From the NCBI GenBank assembly GCA_027922465.2, contig BQMF02000482.1:1-64000 (forward strand): a stretch of DNA of 64,000 bases. Reading direction: 5' to 3'. The translations under genes were made by a program, and so were the position numbers. Positions 35,899 through 46,509 of this stretch are shown here, in pieces; the first letter of the stretch is position 1; every line of letters begins with the position of its first letter. Below the pieces are notes generated by a model. That model did no database searches. It was not told the origin of the DNA and saw only the letters and a program-made list of their open reading frames with translations. This DNA is from Turritopsis dohrnii (lineage: Eukaryota; Cnidaria; Hydrozoa; Anthoathecata; Oceaniidae).

Positions 35899-38883
35899 AT
35901 GAACTCACGAAGTTTTTACACGAAAGTACCCACTGGGCCAAAACTGCTCTTTCCAAATGAGAAAACTGGGGAGAAAAGAAAATTAACACCCGATCAACGA
36001 TATACGTAAGTATATACACTGGCCGATATAGTCGAGCGATAGTGAAACACCTGCAAACTGAAACATCCTTAACCTTAAAGAGTGATAGGTCCACATGTTA
36101 TTCTTAGGATCTAGGGTAAATGATTACGACGTAGGGACTAATGAAGAAAAAAGTCATTTCAAGTATTTCGAGTAAAATTGTTTTTTCAAGTATTTCGAGT
36201 CATTTAAAATTCTTTCTTCAAAATCGCTAATCAAACCTAAAAAAGAAAGATAAGTAACAAAGAGCATATAGGTATAGTAGTTATTCCTGATCAGAGGTTC
36301 TTGAAACTCTTCTAATCGTGTATGCAACTCACAATAACGTTCTGCATGTGAAATTATTAAATCATTGAGTGATTTGTCTCGCTACAGATAGCTACATTGC
36401 ATTTTTGAAGTAAATTGAATTTTCGGATAAGAGAATTTGTTAAAGATCTGGAATTTTTTTTCGATGTAAACAAAAACTTTTAACAAATTAAAGTGTTGAT
36501 TCTTTGAAGAATTATTTTTAGAATTCGAAATCCCAGATCGCATAGAAAAGAACACTGAACATTCGAAAACTGTGACGAGAAACATGCCAGAAAAAGAGTA
36601 AACGTTTTTTTACAAGAAACTTAGTAACAACACAAAATTTAAATAAAGTTTTCCTTTCAAAACAATTTCCTTAAATAAGAAGTCAAGTATGGAAGAAAAA
36701 CTTACTTACTTACTTAATATTCATAACAATGCAGTTGTAAGAGTTTTCTTATAAAAAGAAAACGCGTAACGAGAAAAAGCACTTGACAGAATGTAATATT
36801 CTTGAAACTCAAGATCCTTTTCCAGTAACTTACGGGTAGCTTATTTACCTGTATTTCTATGAATTGACAGTTCACCAAGAACAACTTGAAAATTTACGAT
36901 CGGTCATCTCCTTTCGAACTTCAAATTTTCACTTTTTGTCTAATTTTTCTAGAAGGTTTTGAGAACCATCCACCATCATTGAAAACAACGTAAAAATCGA
37001 GTTGAGAAAGATGTTGATTTCCTCTGATCATTCATTGCATCACACAGACTCCAATGTCTTAGTTGTTCTTTGTTGTGGTTAATTTCTAAAAATGAAAAGC
37101 CCAAATGACTTTCATGACTTTCACTATCATTGAAAACCAAGAAATACTACAAGTTCTTCTTACCTGAATAATGCCTCGTATTAATACTATTGATACTATT
37201 TACAAATCACATACACGCGCACACAACCGACCCTCACATTGCTATAAATGAAAAGAACACTGCTCACGTGCAACTGCAACTTGCTTGTCGTCGCATTGCA
37301 TTGTTGGTATGAAAATCGAGTTCATTTATTCGAGTTTACTGTTAACTGTTCCTTGAAATGTTCTACCTTATCCGTTTTAGCTATTCGTAGAAATATGCTT
37401 AAGTAAAAGTAAATCATGTCATTTATTTTCAAAATTTTCACTTATAGGCTACAACAGCTGACTCGAAGATGTGAAGTTGAAGAGGAGGAAGATTTTGCTT
37501 TGGATGAACAATTTAGTTCACCAAATCAAACAATATGGAGTCAATCTCACTACCTGGGTAATTTTTTCTCTTAACAGTAAATAGAAGCTTGTTTCAGACA
37601 ACGTTTAAGAAGGAAATAACTTAGCTTTTCAACATTTTAGTGCAGCAAGATGTTACCTGTCGTCACGGCAATCGACGCCACAAGTCGTCAAAAAATCGCC
37701 AAAAAACAATGATGTTATCAGGTTATTGTTGAGTCATATTTCGAGAAAAATTATAATAATAACTGAAATGATGTAATTCAATGTTTCTTATCCCAATTTA
37801 GAGCAATTAATGATCTTCAAGATCACATGGCCGAAAAGTACGCGTCCATGGAGTCGACGTTAGAGTCGTATAAAGACACCATTTCATCTTTGGAAATGGA
37901 AATAATGGCCATGAAAGAAGGCATCGAAAAAAAATGAAGCAGTCGCTTGTAAGGCTGTCATACCAACTGAACTTTCTGTAAGTTACATGTTTTCATGGTT
38001 GGTTGCTTAAACTTTTTAAATCAACTATTCAACCGACGATAATCTTATTTATTTGTTATAATAACTATCTTATTATTTCACTTTTACAGCAAATGGTTAG
38101 ATCATATTACAAAGCCATTGATCCCGAAAATAATTGGGACTTGAACTCTAGGTAAGGTAACCACGTCAATTTTGAAAAGACGAACACCCTAACGGAGTAA
38201 AATCATTTTCTTTTTATTGATCCGTAAATCTTATTTTTTCTTTAAAGATTTGATGCACAGAGTAATGTCCGTGTTACAAATCACCTTATGCAAATGATGA
38301 AAGATGAAAATGAAAACATCCTGGAAAGCTTTCCTTATGGATTAGTTAAAAGTATGTATTGCTTTTCACAATTGACTTTACGGTCAATTCTCATAGAATA
38401 AAATTTGATTTATACCCTTTTTTAAATTTAGGAGCTTGTAGAAGATATCACGAATCGCTTCGGCGACAAGAGAAGGAAAGGGGAAGTGATAACTTCGAAA
38501 TTATTCAGAAGAAGAAAAGAGGTGTTCAACGTCGACATCGAGTAAGTGATTTTTTTCAATGTTACCTTACATTATGAACAGTAAATTCCCGAGCAAGCAA
38601 GTAATTTTTCTTGGCATTTTTCTAGCTTTTAAAAGTACGAAAAAAGAACGGGCAAGGAGAAGAATGGGAGGATATCACTGCAGAGCTGATGAGCGATGTA
38701 GAGAGTGACGACGATGGTAACAAATGTCATCGAACGATTCCGTGGAGGACGCAAGATCTGAATGACCTCATAAAAAAGTCAGACAAACAGAGAGGAGGAT
38801 ATATTACATATGGTCATCCGTCAGATCGCAAACCGTCTGCGAAAGTTTCGGAAAAATATCTTTTAGCAGGAGAACTTTTGTGA
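35899..38883 (+). CDS. Accessory coiled-coil gene of the CACTA element, eight exons
   Basis: Unrecognised protein of about 334 aa. Exons: 35899-36005, 37448-37557, 37641-37721, 37804-37977, 38090-38151, 38248-38351, 38432-38541 and 38626-38883, all GT-AG with consistent phases, except for one extra A in the run at 37927-37934 of exon 4 that shifts the frame. Visible parts: a Lys/Arg-rich N-terminus, an acidic EVEEEED patch, a His/Arg/Lys-rich segment, a coiled coil (DLQDHMAEKYASMES...SSLEMEIMAMKEG), a basic RRYHESLRRQEKERG helix, and a C-terminus with ELMSDVESDDDG, IPWRTQDLNDLI and SDRKPSAKVSEKYL. The C-terminal pattern reminds me of animal C14orf93-like proteins, but only weakly. By position it could serve like plant TnpA, binding the subterminal repeats; this is inference. 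Confidence 0.75.
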
Positions 38884-39224
38884 ATCATGAGGTTATGTTT
38901 GTGACCCTATATATATAATCCTTTCTATACCTCGATATGAAGTTTTTGAAGTATCTCGAGTTATTTTGCCATAAATTTTTCGAATTATTCGGAGTATATA
39001 CAAAGTCCGCATCATACGATAGTCGTTTTATGATTATTGTTTAATCCGTCTTATTAAGCAACTTGATTTACACGGGTTTGATTGTACAACTTGTACCTGT
39101 TTTGATATTTGGTTAACAATAGATACACGTTAAACTAATTTAATGTCATCATTTTTCATATTGGAAAAAATGAAGTACTGTAAATGACTTACATCATAAA
39201 TAAACGGAAAAAACGGAAAATATC

Positions 39225-39495
39225 TGATATGCGGAGTTGGTATGCGGAATTCTCGAATTGATATGCGAAGTTGATATGCGGATATTTTCAAATCGATATG
39301 CGGAGTTATACAAGAGGTATCCAAAGAATATGCGGAGATATAACAAGTATATGCGGAGTATATGTAAAGTCCGCATACATCCGGATACAAAAGTGTCCGT
39401 ATGCGAGATGAATATCTCCGCATACCAACTCCGCATACACTCCGCATAGTAGCGCATACATGTCCGTATGCAAAGATATGCGGAACCGTATAACA
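39225..39495. repeat. Right subterminal TATGCGGA array of the CACTA element
   Basis: Eleven copies of TATGCGGA within about 270 bp, seven on the plus strand and four on the minus, in an otherwise AT-rich setting. It is denser than the left array. Plant CACTA subterminal arrays are likewise asymmetric. Confidence 0.85.
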
Positions 39496-39525
39496 CTGGA
39501 TACTGGTAACGTCGGCGCAGTGAGA

Positions 39526-41185
39526 CAAGCACTATGTCTACTGCTCTGGCAATGAACAAGTTAGAGTGGAGATGCCTGGAGAGATGGAAAAATGGTTGTA
39601 TTATAACAATGGAGAGATGCAGTTCCGAGTACCATTTGCTATCTACGCGGATTTCGAGAGTCTTTTAGTACCTATGAAGGAAGATGGGAGAGAAAAGAAC
39701 ACAAAAACACTATCGAAGCACATACCTTCAGGATGGTGTACGTACAGCAAGTTTGCGTATGGAAATGCCCCCGATCCTCTAAAAGTATACAGAGGGGAAG
39801 ATTGTGTAAAAAATTTTGTGGATCATCTATAAGATGAAGTTAAGCGATTGTATGCGACATTTCCAAAAAAGTCGATAATAGAACTGACAAATGTTCAGAA
39901 GCGTAATCATCGGGATGCAAAAACTTGTCACATATGTATGCAGCCATTTTCAGATCATCAAAATAATCGTAAAGTCAGAGATCACTGTCACTATACAGGT
40001 TTATATCGAGGTGCTGCACATAACAATTGCAACTTAAGATGTAAGATCCCACATCATATACCTATCATCTTTCACAACTTACGATACGTAGCACACCTCT
40101 TCATTAGAGAACCTGGGGAAAAGTACAACACGGAAGATATAGGATGCATTGCGGAAAACAGGGAAAAGTATATATCCTTCCATATCAAAACAGCAATGCC
40201 ACTTCCGGTGTTTTCAATTCTGACGGTGCACAAGTGTACAAGAAGATCGAGCTGAAATTCTGAAAAAATGACGCTTGCAAAGGTGGAAAAACTCGTACCA
40301 AATCTCCACAACAAGCGTGAGTATGTCATAGATATAAGAGCGCTACATCAAGCGTTGACTCACGGCTTAGTTCTGAAAAAAGTTCATCGAGTCATCGGGT
40401 AACATCAGATTGCCTGGCTCAAGCCTTACATAAACTTAAACACAAGACTGAGAAAAGAATCAAAGAACGACTTCGAAAAAGACTTTTTCAAGCTCATGAA
40501 CAATAGCGTGTTTGGTAAGACGATGGAGAATATACGGAACCATCGCAATATGAAGTTAATTACGAACGAAAATAATTACAAGAAATACGTCATGAAGCCT
40601 AACTTTAAAAGTGGGGTTCGCTTTAGCGCAAACTTGATGGATGTGGAGATGGGTAAGACAAGTATCCGGATGATAAAGCCTGTATACATAGGTCAGGCTA
40701 TACTTGATGTGAGTAAGATGTTAATGTATGAACTCCACTATGACTACATGCAGCCTAAATATGGTAGTAAGCTGCAACTCTGCTATATGGACACTGATAG
40801 CTTCGTGTACCACATCAAGACGGAGGATTTCTATCGAGATATAGCTGAAGATGTAGAAAAGAGATTAGACACGAGTAATTATTCAGAGGAAGACAGATTA
40901 TACACATTAAAGAATGAGAAGGTTAATGGTCTGATGAAGGACGAACTTGGTGGTAAGATCATGACGGAGTTTGTGGCTTTACGAGCTAAACTCTATGCAT
41001 ACAAGACGTTAGAGAAGGAAGACAAGCGATGTAAAGGCATGAAAAAGTGTGTGGCTAGAAAATCAATTACATTCGAAGATTATAAGAGGTGTCTAGAAGA
41101 TGGAAGAAATCTATATAGAGAGATGGTAGTGCTTCAAAACAAGAAGCATCAAATGTATACACAAAAATTGAACAAGATTGCTTAG
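39526..41185 (+). pseudogene. Protein-primed DNA polymerase B, C-terminal part (stops, shift, internal deletion)
   Basis: Continues the gene begun at 25166. The Exo I motif is seen in PFAIYADFESLL. After an in-frame TAA (39830-39832) follows the Polinton-typical Cys/His block TCHICMQPF...DHCHYTGLYRGAAHNNC, which resembles endonuclease VII-type zinc modules. A frameshift lies near 40,205. Near 40,259 the sequence jumps to EKMTLAKVEKLVPNLHNK, so the region with Exo II, Exo III and polymerase motif A is missing. A stop occurs at about 40,400. The last frame, 40496-41185, has motif B (MNNSVFGKTMEN) and motif C (YMDTDS), and ends with the typical C-terminal helices. No active polymerase can be made from this copy. 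Confidence 0.85.
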
Positions 41186-41212
41186 TTAGTTTAGTTGTGC
41201 TTTATTTCACGT

Positions 41213-43620
41213 TGACTATATGCAGAATCTACATATACATATATATAAAAAAAGAACATAGCTTTACAATAGTTTAGCTAATTAAAGTCAACAATATAAA
41301 TCTAAAATTACACAAAGCACAAGAAATGAAAATTCACAACACAAAAAAATATTCCTCGATTTTCAGAGAATTTATGTCCTATGCATGCCCAACATTAACA
41401 AATCCTAAATCAGGAATGTAGGTTTTTCAAAGTCTACATGGGCAGTTCTCTGGAGCCCATTTCCTGATTTTGTTTTTGAAGGAAAACAGTGTTTTCAAAC
41501 TCTTAATTTCCTCTGGTACAAGGGCCCAGATTTTTGGGCCAAGATAGCTTAGGGATTCTAAACCATAATGTACTGTTCTAACATTTTGAATCGAAAAGTC
41601 GTTTCTTTTTCTCAAAGTCTTTTCATTTCCATTTATTTTAAAATTTTCACTCATCAAAACTGTAGATAATCCATTTTTTATTTTATATAGCTCAATGGCC
41701 AAACTTTGTAAATTTTTTTGATGTATTGTGAATGAGTTTTCTATTTTTAGAAGTTGAGCAAAAGACGACTTTCTGTCATTATAGATAGTTCTTAAACATC
41801 GCTCATGTAGCCGATTGATTCTATTGTTTAATTCCCTGCTATGGCACATCCATATTAATGGGCAGTAATTAAATTGAGAGTAGAAAAATGTATTCATAAG
41901 TAACTTTTTCTTTTCAAAATCCAGGTAAGGCGAAAGACGAACTATTGCGTTAAGCTTTCTTGAGGCATTTATACACAATCCAGTTACATGTTGTTTAAAA
42001 GATAGTTTATTATCAATTTCAATACCTAAAAGCTTTTGACATTTTGTGGAATTAATATTACAATCTCCAATTTTTATAAAGACTGGATTTTCTGATTTAA
42101 TCAACAAGTGACATTTTTCTGCATTTGCTTTCATTGAGTTAATCTCAAACCATTTAAATATTTCATTTTGGCGGATTCAAGCTTTCTCAGTGTGAAATCA
42201 AGATTTGCACCAGAAGTATATGGTGTATTATCATCCGCAAAATTAGCGATGTCAATATTATTTACACATAAAAAAAGATTGCAAATAAATATATTGAAAA
42301 GCAGCGGACCAAGAACAGATCCTTGTGGTACGCCAAAAATAATGTCTTCCTAGGTACTGAGTTTTTCATTTATTTTAATACATTGACTTCTATTTATAAG
42401 AAAGCTGCACAAGAATTTTAAGGTTGATTTTTCAATCCCATACGCATTAAGTTTAGCTATTAAAAGTTCGTGAGGTAGACAGTCAAATGCCTTAGAGAGG
42501 TCTGTAAGAACAGCACCAAATTGTTCTCCTTTGTCAACAGCTTTTCTCCAATGTTCAATCATTCGGAACAAACATTGTTGCGCGCCATGACCTTTGCGAA
42601 ATCCGCATTGATATTTTGAGAGAATCTCTTCAAAATATCCATTCATTTGATTAAAAACTAAACGCTCGTACACTTTAGAAATATTAGACAAAATACTTAC
42701 AAGTCTATAATTTTCTTTTTCTAAGTTTGATCCCTTTTTTTGTAAACAGGTGACACTTCTGCCAGTTTTAACTTAATTGGAAAGGCAGATCGCATTAATG
42801 AATCATTAAAATTGTTCATTATAAATCGAGTAAAGATGTCTTTATTTTGCTTTATTAATTTTGTAGGAATATCTGTGCTTTGTATTGCTTTAGAATCATC
42901 TACCCTGTTTATTGCTTTCAGTACTTCATCATAGGTGACTGGCTGCAGAGAAAACTCCGAATTTCTAATGTTAGATTTAATAGCCGTGATGCTTGGATGA
43001 GTTTCAAAAGCTCTGATGATTAGATCTATATTCTCTATGCCAAGATTTATAAAAGTTTTGTCATTATCCCAACTCTTGATATCGAGTGAAGAAACTATAT
43101 TTTTAAAAAAAATTGAGAAAACTTTACATATATCCTCTTCAGAGTCAACTATTTTTCCGTTTTCAACAAGTGTAATTTTTTTGTTCTTTCTATCTTTATC
43201 TGAGAGCAAAGGTTTAATTACTCTCCAAAACTTTTTATTATCTGTTACTGATTTTACATCAAGGGTGTTATAATACCTTTTTTTCTCTTGGCAAACTTAT
43301 TTTGTACAGAGGTTTCTTTGTTTTCTATATGCTGCATTGTTTTCAGCGGTAGGGGTTTTTGTTAATCTGTTACGTAATCGTGAACGCGTCATTATGGCTT
43401 TATGAATTTCCCTGCTCATAAAAGGGGCATTGTTCCCTCGGACATACTTTCTCTTTACGGGCGCATGCATATTTACAATTTCCGTACATAAACTAAAAAA
43501 ACTTTCAAATTGATTTACTGGTGTGCTATTCAACACATTACATAGGTCATTCCTGAACAGAGACGATGATAAACGCATCATACAGACAGATTTGATCACA
43601 ACGCGTGCTCGAGGATTCAT
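41213..43620 (-). mobile_element. LINE C, 5'-truncated, minus strand
   Basis: A reverse transcriptase-only remnant in three shifted frames: 43638-43297 (linker), 43209-42721, 42691-42350 and 42134-41427. Motifs include NISKVYERLVFNQM, GFRKGHGAQQC, DLSKAFDCLPHELL, then FADDN in the segment between 42350 and 42134, and the C-terminal CPLIWMCHSRELNNRINRLH. The endonuclease is absent. The 3' UTR runs to about 41,213, right after the polymerase gene, and ends with a (TA)n-like tract. It belongs to the same broad group as LINE A but is clearly a different subfamily. Confidence 0.8.
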
Positions 43621-43621
43621 A

Positions 43622-44029
43622 AAGGAGGATTTACACACAGCGAATGATTCACGCGAAGCGAACTTTTAGCGGCGAAAAAATCGCCTCATCACAATTTACA
43701 CAAACAAAACTTCGGTGTTCGAATTACTGTTTTCATGGCTAGTTGCAACAAACAAGATGAATAAATTTAAGAAGCTGTTACTTATGAAATTACTGAATTA
43801 TTACTAAATTAATTGTTACTGAATCAGCATTTTGTGTGTACTTTGATTGGTTGTCTATCACAAGCGAATTTTTTACAAGCGAAAAAGTTGAACTCATTCC
43901 TACTCTGTATACGGCTAAAAATTCGATGAAGCGAATTTTTATTGCGCAATCGGCTTTTCCAAAACAATGGTCCACGAGCGAAAAATTAGCTTCGCGCGAA
44001 AAATTCGATTTGTGTAAACCCGCCTTAAA
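43622..44029. mobile_element. MITE with about 45-bp inverted repeats
   Basis: Ends AGGAGGATTTACACA and, inverted, AGGCGGGTTTACACAAATCG, continuing through TTCGCGCGAAGC on each arm. ATTCATAA occurs on both flanks, consistent with an 8-bp duplication, although the right copy is offset by about three bases. No coding capacity. It abuts the truncated 5' side of LINE C. Confidence 0.65.
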
Positions 44030-44154
44030 TTCATAAAAATCATGCTGAATAATGAGTAATTCACGAGAAGTTTTTTCTCATGAAATCATACGCTTGAGTG
44101 ATTTTAAGCTAACATAAATGAGCTGAAATCATGTTTTATTAATGTGATGTGTAA

Positions 44155-44350
44155 TGTGGTGGTTGCAGCGTAAAACTTGTAATCATGAGATCGCTAGTTC
44201 GATCCCCACTCGGTCTCTCATGTCCTGCTTGGAAAACTTGCATGAGTGCGCACTTCCCCGCAGTTGCATTGGATATATCGCGGTTTGGATAGACTTCGGT
44301 CTGGGTGATTAATCACTGTCAGGTTTCACTGGTCCAGAGAGACATTCAGG
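44155..44350 (+). repeat. tRNA-derived SINE-like sequence
   Basis: GTGGTGGTTGCAGCGTAAAAC, then ATGAGATCGCTAGTTCGATCC: the GTTCGATCC segment fits the RNA polymerase III box B, with a box-A-like stretch about 35 bp upstream. The downstream body has no similarity that I recognise elsewhere in the window. Confidence 0.45.
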
Positions 44351-45011
44351 TTACCGTCAAATCGATCGAAATTCAACAAAAACGTCAGGGCTTGAAGCAT
44401 GAACCTAAACTACTATCACATGTGGCTGTCGAGAATACTTGTCGGAAAACTGTCGCGAATACTTGTCAGAAAACTGTCGGGAAAAACCTAACGGTTCTCT
44501 AAAACAGAGTTTTTGTTTAGAAACATTATAGCGTTCAAAACACGCTTAAAGTTGAGCGAGATCTTTTATCCGCATGCGCAATGTCATGATATTTTCCGAG
44601 AGACACCAAAAGCAGACATTGAAGTCTAAATGAATGATATAAAACCTAAGAGCGGAATAATTTGAAATTGCGGTGAACAGGCGATAGAGTCTGCCGGAAA
44701 GGGAAGGTCTAGTGGAGTGGCTAGATTGGAACTGGATGGTGCCTTCCGCTCCCGGTATTCACCACAAAATGTGCCAAAACTTGTCCGGAAAAACAGTGTG
44801 ACTAGATGTAACACACTCGAACAGAACATGAACGGCCATTGCGTGCGTAGCAGTCGGAGTTCGTAAGTAGTCACACACAAATAGTCTAAGATCTAGGGGT
44901 AGCGCTCAGAGCTGGTGGATTCCAGAAGCCAGGGTGGAGTGCCGGTTAGATCGAAGATAATGAATTAAAAACCCTCTAGGGTATCACAACAACAACAAGT
45001 TCAAGGTTGGG
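44351..45011. other. Polinton region without recognised gene
   Basis: About 0.66 kb before the middle ankyrin gene. It contains two near-identical short units (TACTTGTCGGAAAACTGTCG and TACTTGTCAGAAAACTGTCG, near 44,430-44,480). The end (ACCCTCTAGGGTATCACAAC) may be a SINE tail. No conserved coding frame was seen. Confidence 0.5.
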
Positions 45012-45037
45012 GTTTTTGTTGCATATAATAAAAGGAG
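45012..45037 (+). promoter_or_regulatory. TTTTTGTTGCATATAATAAA start motif
   Basis: TTTTTGTTGCATATAATAAA precedes the ATG at 45038 by seven bases and is repeated exactly before the gene at 48140. A common promoter or initiation element for Polinton genes is likely. Confidence 0.6.
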
Positions 45038-45510
45038 ATGGATCAGCAAATCGTAGAAGATTTTAAAGATATCTGTAGTTTGCAGAAGTGGGAGATCGAA
45101 CGTTTGATGAAGTGGAGGGAAATAATAGATGCAAATGTTGACACCGAGATCGTCAAGCTGTGCAAGGAATGGTGTGCGTCGAAAACTAAATCAGCAATGA
45201 AGTTTGCAGCTTGCTATGGTCACCTCGAGCTCATCAAGCTGTTAAAGGAGTGGGGCCCGACAAACTTATACGATGCAATGGAGTTTGCAGCTCGCAATGG
45301 TCACATCGAAATCGTTAAACTCTGTAAGGAGTGGGGCTCGACTGATTTTGACCGGACAATGAGATATGCAGCTCAACATGGTCACGCCGAAATCGTTCAA
45401 CTCTGCAAGGAGTGGGGCGCGACTAATTTGACGCTACAATGAAGTTTGCAGCAGAGCAAGGTCATATCAAGATCGTCAAGCTCAGCAACGAATGGAAGAA
45501 GGCCCTGTAA
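45038..45510 (+). pseudogene. Ankyrin-repeat gene, middle copy (one-base deletion)
   Basis: Four to five repeats of the type AxxGHIEIVKLCKEWGATDF. The frame opens at ATG 45038 and breaks at about 45,428, where GCGACTAATTTGACG lacks one T compared with its sister repeats; reading resumes in the next frame with one more repeat and ends at TAA 45508-45510. Ankyrin repeats bind proteins; in large DNA viruses they often target host regulators, but the partner here is unknown. The repeats resemble those of the genes at both Polinton ends, so the three form a small family within the element. Confidence 0.75.
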
Positions 45511-45521
45511 AATAACATTGG

Positions 45522-45551
45522 TTTCATGTAGTTCACCACCACTACATGAAA
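45522..45551 (+). terminator. Stem-loop after the middle ankyrin gene
   Basis: TTTCATGTAGT and ACTACATGAAA form a perfect 11-bp stem with loop TCACCACC, 12 bases after the stop codon. The right arm contains the ATG (45546) of the next gene. Confidence 0.7.
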
Positions 45552-45740
45552 GAAAAAATGTATGAAGTATTACTACTCGTCTGTTCCTGCGTTCAGACAG
45601 GACTTTTGATGTTTGTTTTCTGGAAGAGTCGTCATATAATAAAACTAGTCATGAACATCGATGAGTTTCTAGACGTAGTCGACACTCAGGCGGAAGCTAT
45701 GAAAAGAGCAGAACTTATACGTGCTGTACAAAGTGGTTAA
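45546..45740 (+). CDS. Small membrane protein, 64 aa
   Basis: Starts at the ATG inside the stem-loop. Residues about 5-27 (YEVLLLVCSCVQTGLLMFVF) form one membrane helix, followed by a charged tail (DEFLDVVDTQAEAMKRAEL). The TAA at 45738-45740 is followed in the same frame by HLGGKKPWTVERVN and then the next frame. The two could therefore have been one longer protein broken by a C-to-T stop (CAA to TAA), or two adjacent genes. No family was recognised; small membrane proteins are common near Polinton integrase genes. Confidence 0.6.
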   Translation: MKEKMYEVLLLVCSCVQTGLLMFVFWKSRHIIKLVMNIDEFLDVVDTQAEAMKRAELIRAVQSG

Positions 45741-46217
45741 CATCTTGGCGGTAAAAAACCTTGGACAGTTGAAAGGGTGAATAAGTTACAGGACAAGACC
45801 ATCGAAAGGCTATACAAAATATACAAGGAGCCGCAACAGCAACAACAGCAGCAAGAAACGCCTAATTTCAACGCTCTGATATCTAATTTGGTAGGTGTGA
45901 GAGATATTTCGAAGATGATGGAGGAGATCAACGGAAATCCACTCATCACTAGCTCTATCACAAGTTATATGGCGGCATCTATGCCTAACGCTTCACTTAT
46001 GGATGTGATAGGGTCTACTATCTACTCTAATTGCAAGTCTTTTCTCGGTCCTTTCGCGCTGTTTGCGATCATTTTCACCAATCTCGATTGGAATAAGTAC
46101 GCAAAACTCGCTAAAGAGCGTCAAATAAATGAGCGACGAGAAGAAGATAGTAAAATAGAAGGACCCTGGAAAAGTGGCGAGTGGGAAGAAGCTAGCAGAG
46201 TGGAACCGAAAGAATAA
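45741..46217 (+). CDS. Gln-tract protein with hydrophobic middle
   Basis: In frame from 45741 (HLGGKKPWTVERVNKLQDK); the first possible bacterial-type start, GTG 45777, is unlikely in an animal, so the true start may lie in the preceding frame. Visible parts: a helix IERLYKIYKEP, a run of seven Gln, a conserved-looking SNLVGVRDISKMMEEINGNP, a hydrophobic stretch FLGPFALFAIIFTNL (about residues 98-112), and a charged tail. No family was recognised. The end overlaps the upstream part of the next frame. Confidence 0.5.
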   Translation, partial: HLGGKKPWTVERVNKLQDKTIERLYKIYKEPQQQQQQQETPNFNALISNLVGVRDISKMMEEINGNPLITSSITSYMAASMPNASLMDVIGSTIYSNCKSFLGPFALFAIIFTNLDWNKYAKLAKERQINERREEDSKIEGPWKSGEWEEASRVEPKE

Positions 46218-46224
46218 AAAGACA

Positions 46225-46509
46225 ATGTTACAACAACCTACGCAAGTATCTACGAAAGTACCTACGCAAGTACCTAGTCAAGTACCTACGCAAGTACCTA
46301 CGCAAGTACCTACTAAGACCTATATGATTGGAGCTGGTACGATGGCTGTTTTAGCAGTGGGGTTGTTAGTCAACTACTACACACGATCTTCTACTAAGCC
46401 TTCCGCTGACACTGGCGCAAAGGTGCAAGCACAAAAACATGATCTTTTTGATTACTATAAATGGAAAAAGAATTCATGGATAGCATGTGGCAGACGGCAC
46501 GTTTACTAG
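46225..46509 (+). CDS. Membrane protein with Val-Pro-Thr-Gln repeats, 94 aa
   Basis: Chosen start is ATG 46225. Residues 3-30 are a tetrapeptide array (about six VPTQ-like units) encoded by 12-base tandem repeats of GTACCTACGCAA type. A membrane helix follows (YMIGAGTMAVLAVGLLVNYY). The C-terminal 30 residues overlap the next gene in another frame. The repeat count could vary between copies. Function unknown. Confidence 0.55.
   Translation: MLQQPTQVSTKVPTQVPSQVPTQVPTQVPTKTYMIGAGTMAVLAVGLLVNYYTRSSTKPSADTGAKVQAQKHDLFDYYKWKKNSWIACGRRHVY

Larger units (their letters stand above)
26569..39522. mobile_element. CACTA/EnSpm DNA transposon, 12,954 bp, inserted in Polinton polymerase
   Basis: Starts CACTGCG and ends CGCAGTG. 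The 3-bp duplication AGA flanks it (26566-26568 and 39523-39525), as is the rule for CACTA elements. Just inside each end are dense copies of TATGCGGA in both orientations. It encodes a Tnp2 transposase (minus strand, 34914-29291) and a divergent coiled-coil gene (plus strand, 35899-38883), with about 1 kb between their starts. Both genes keep their frames almost completely, so the insertion is younger than the decay of the surrounding Polinton or has been under less damage. Animal members usually start CACTG rather than plant CACTA. Confidence 0.93.

Noticed and set aside
39130..39559. Overlapping minus-strand open frames of 121-132 codons rich in Tyr, Arg and Ile
   Set aside because: They translate the TATGCGGA subterminal array; both frames owe their length to the repeated octamer.
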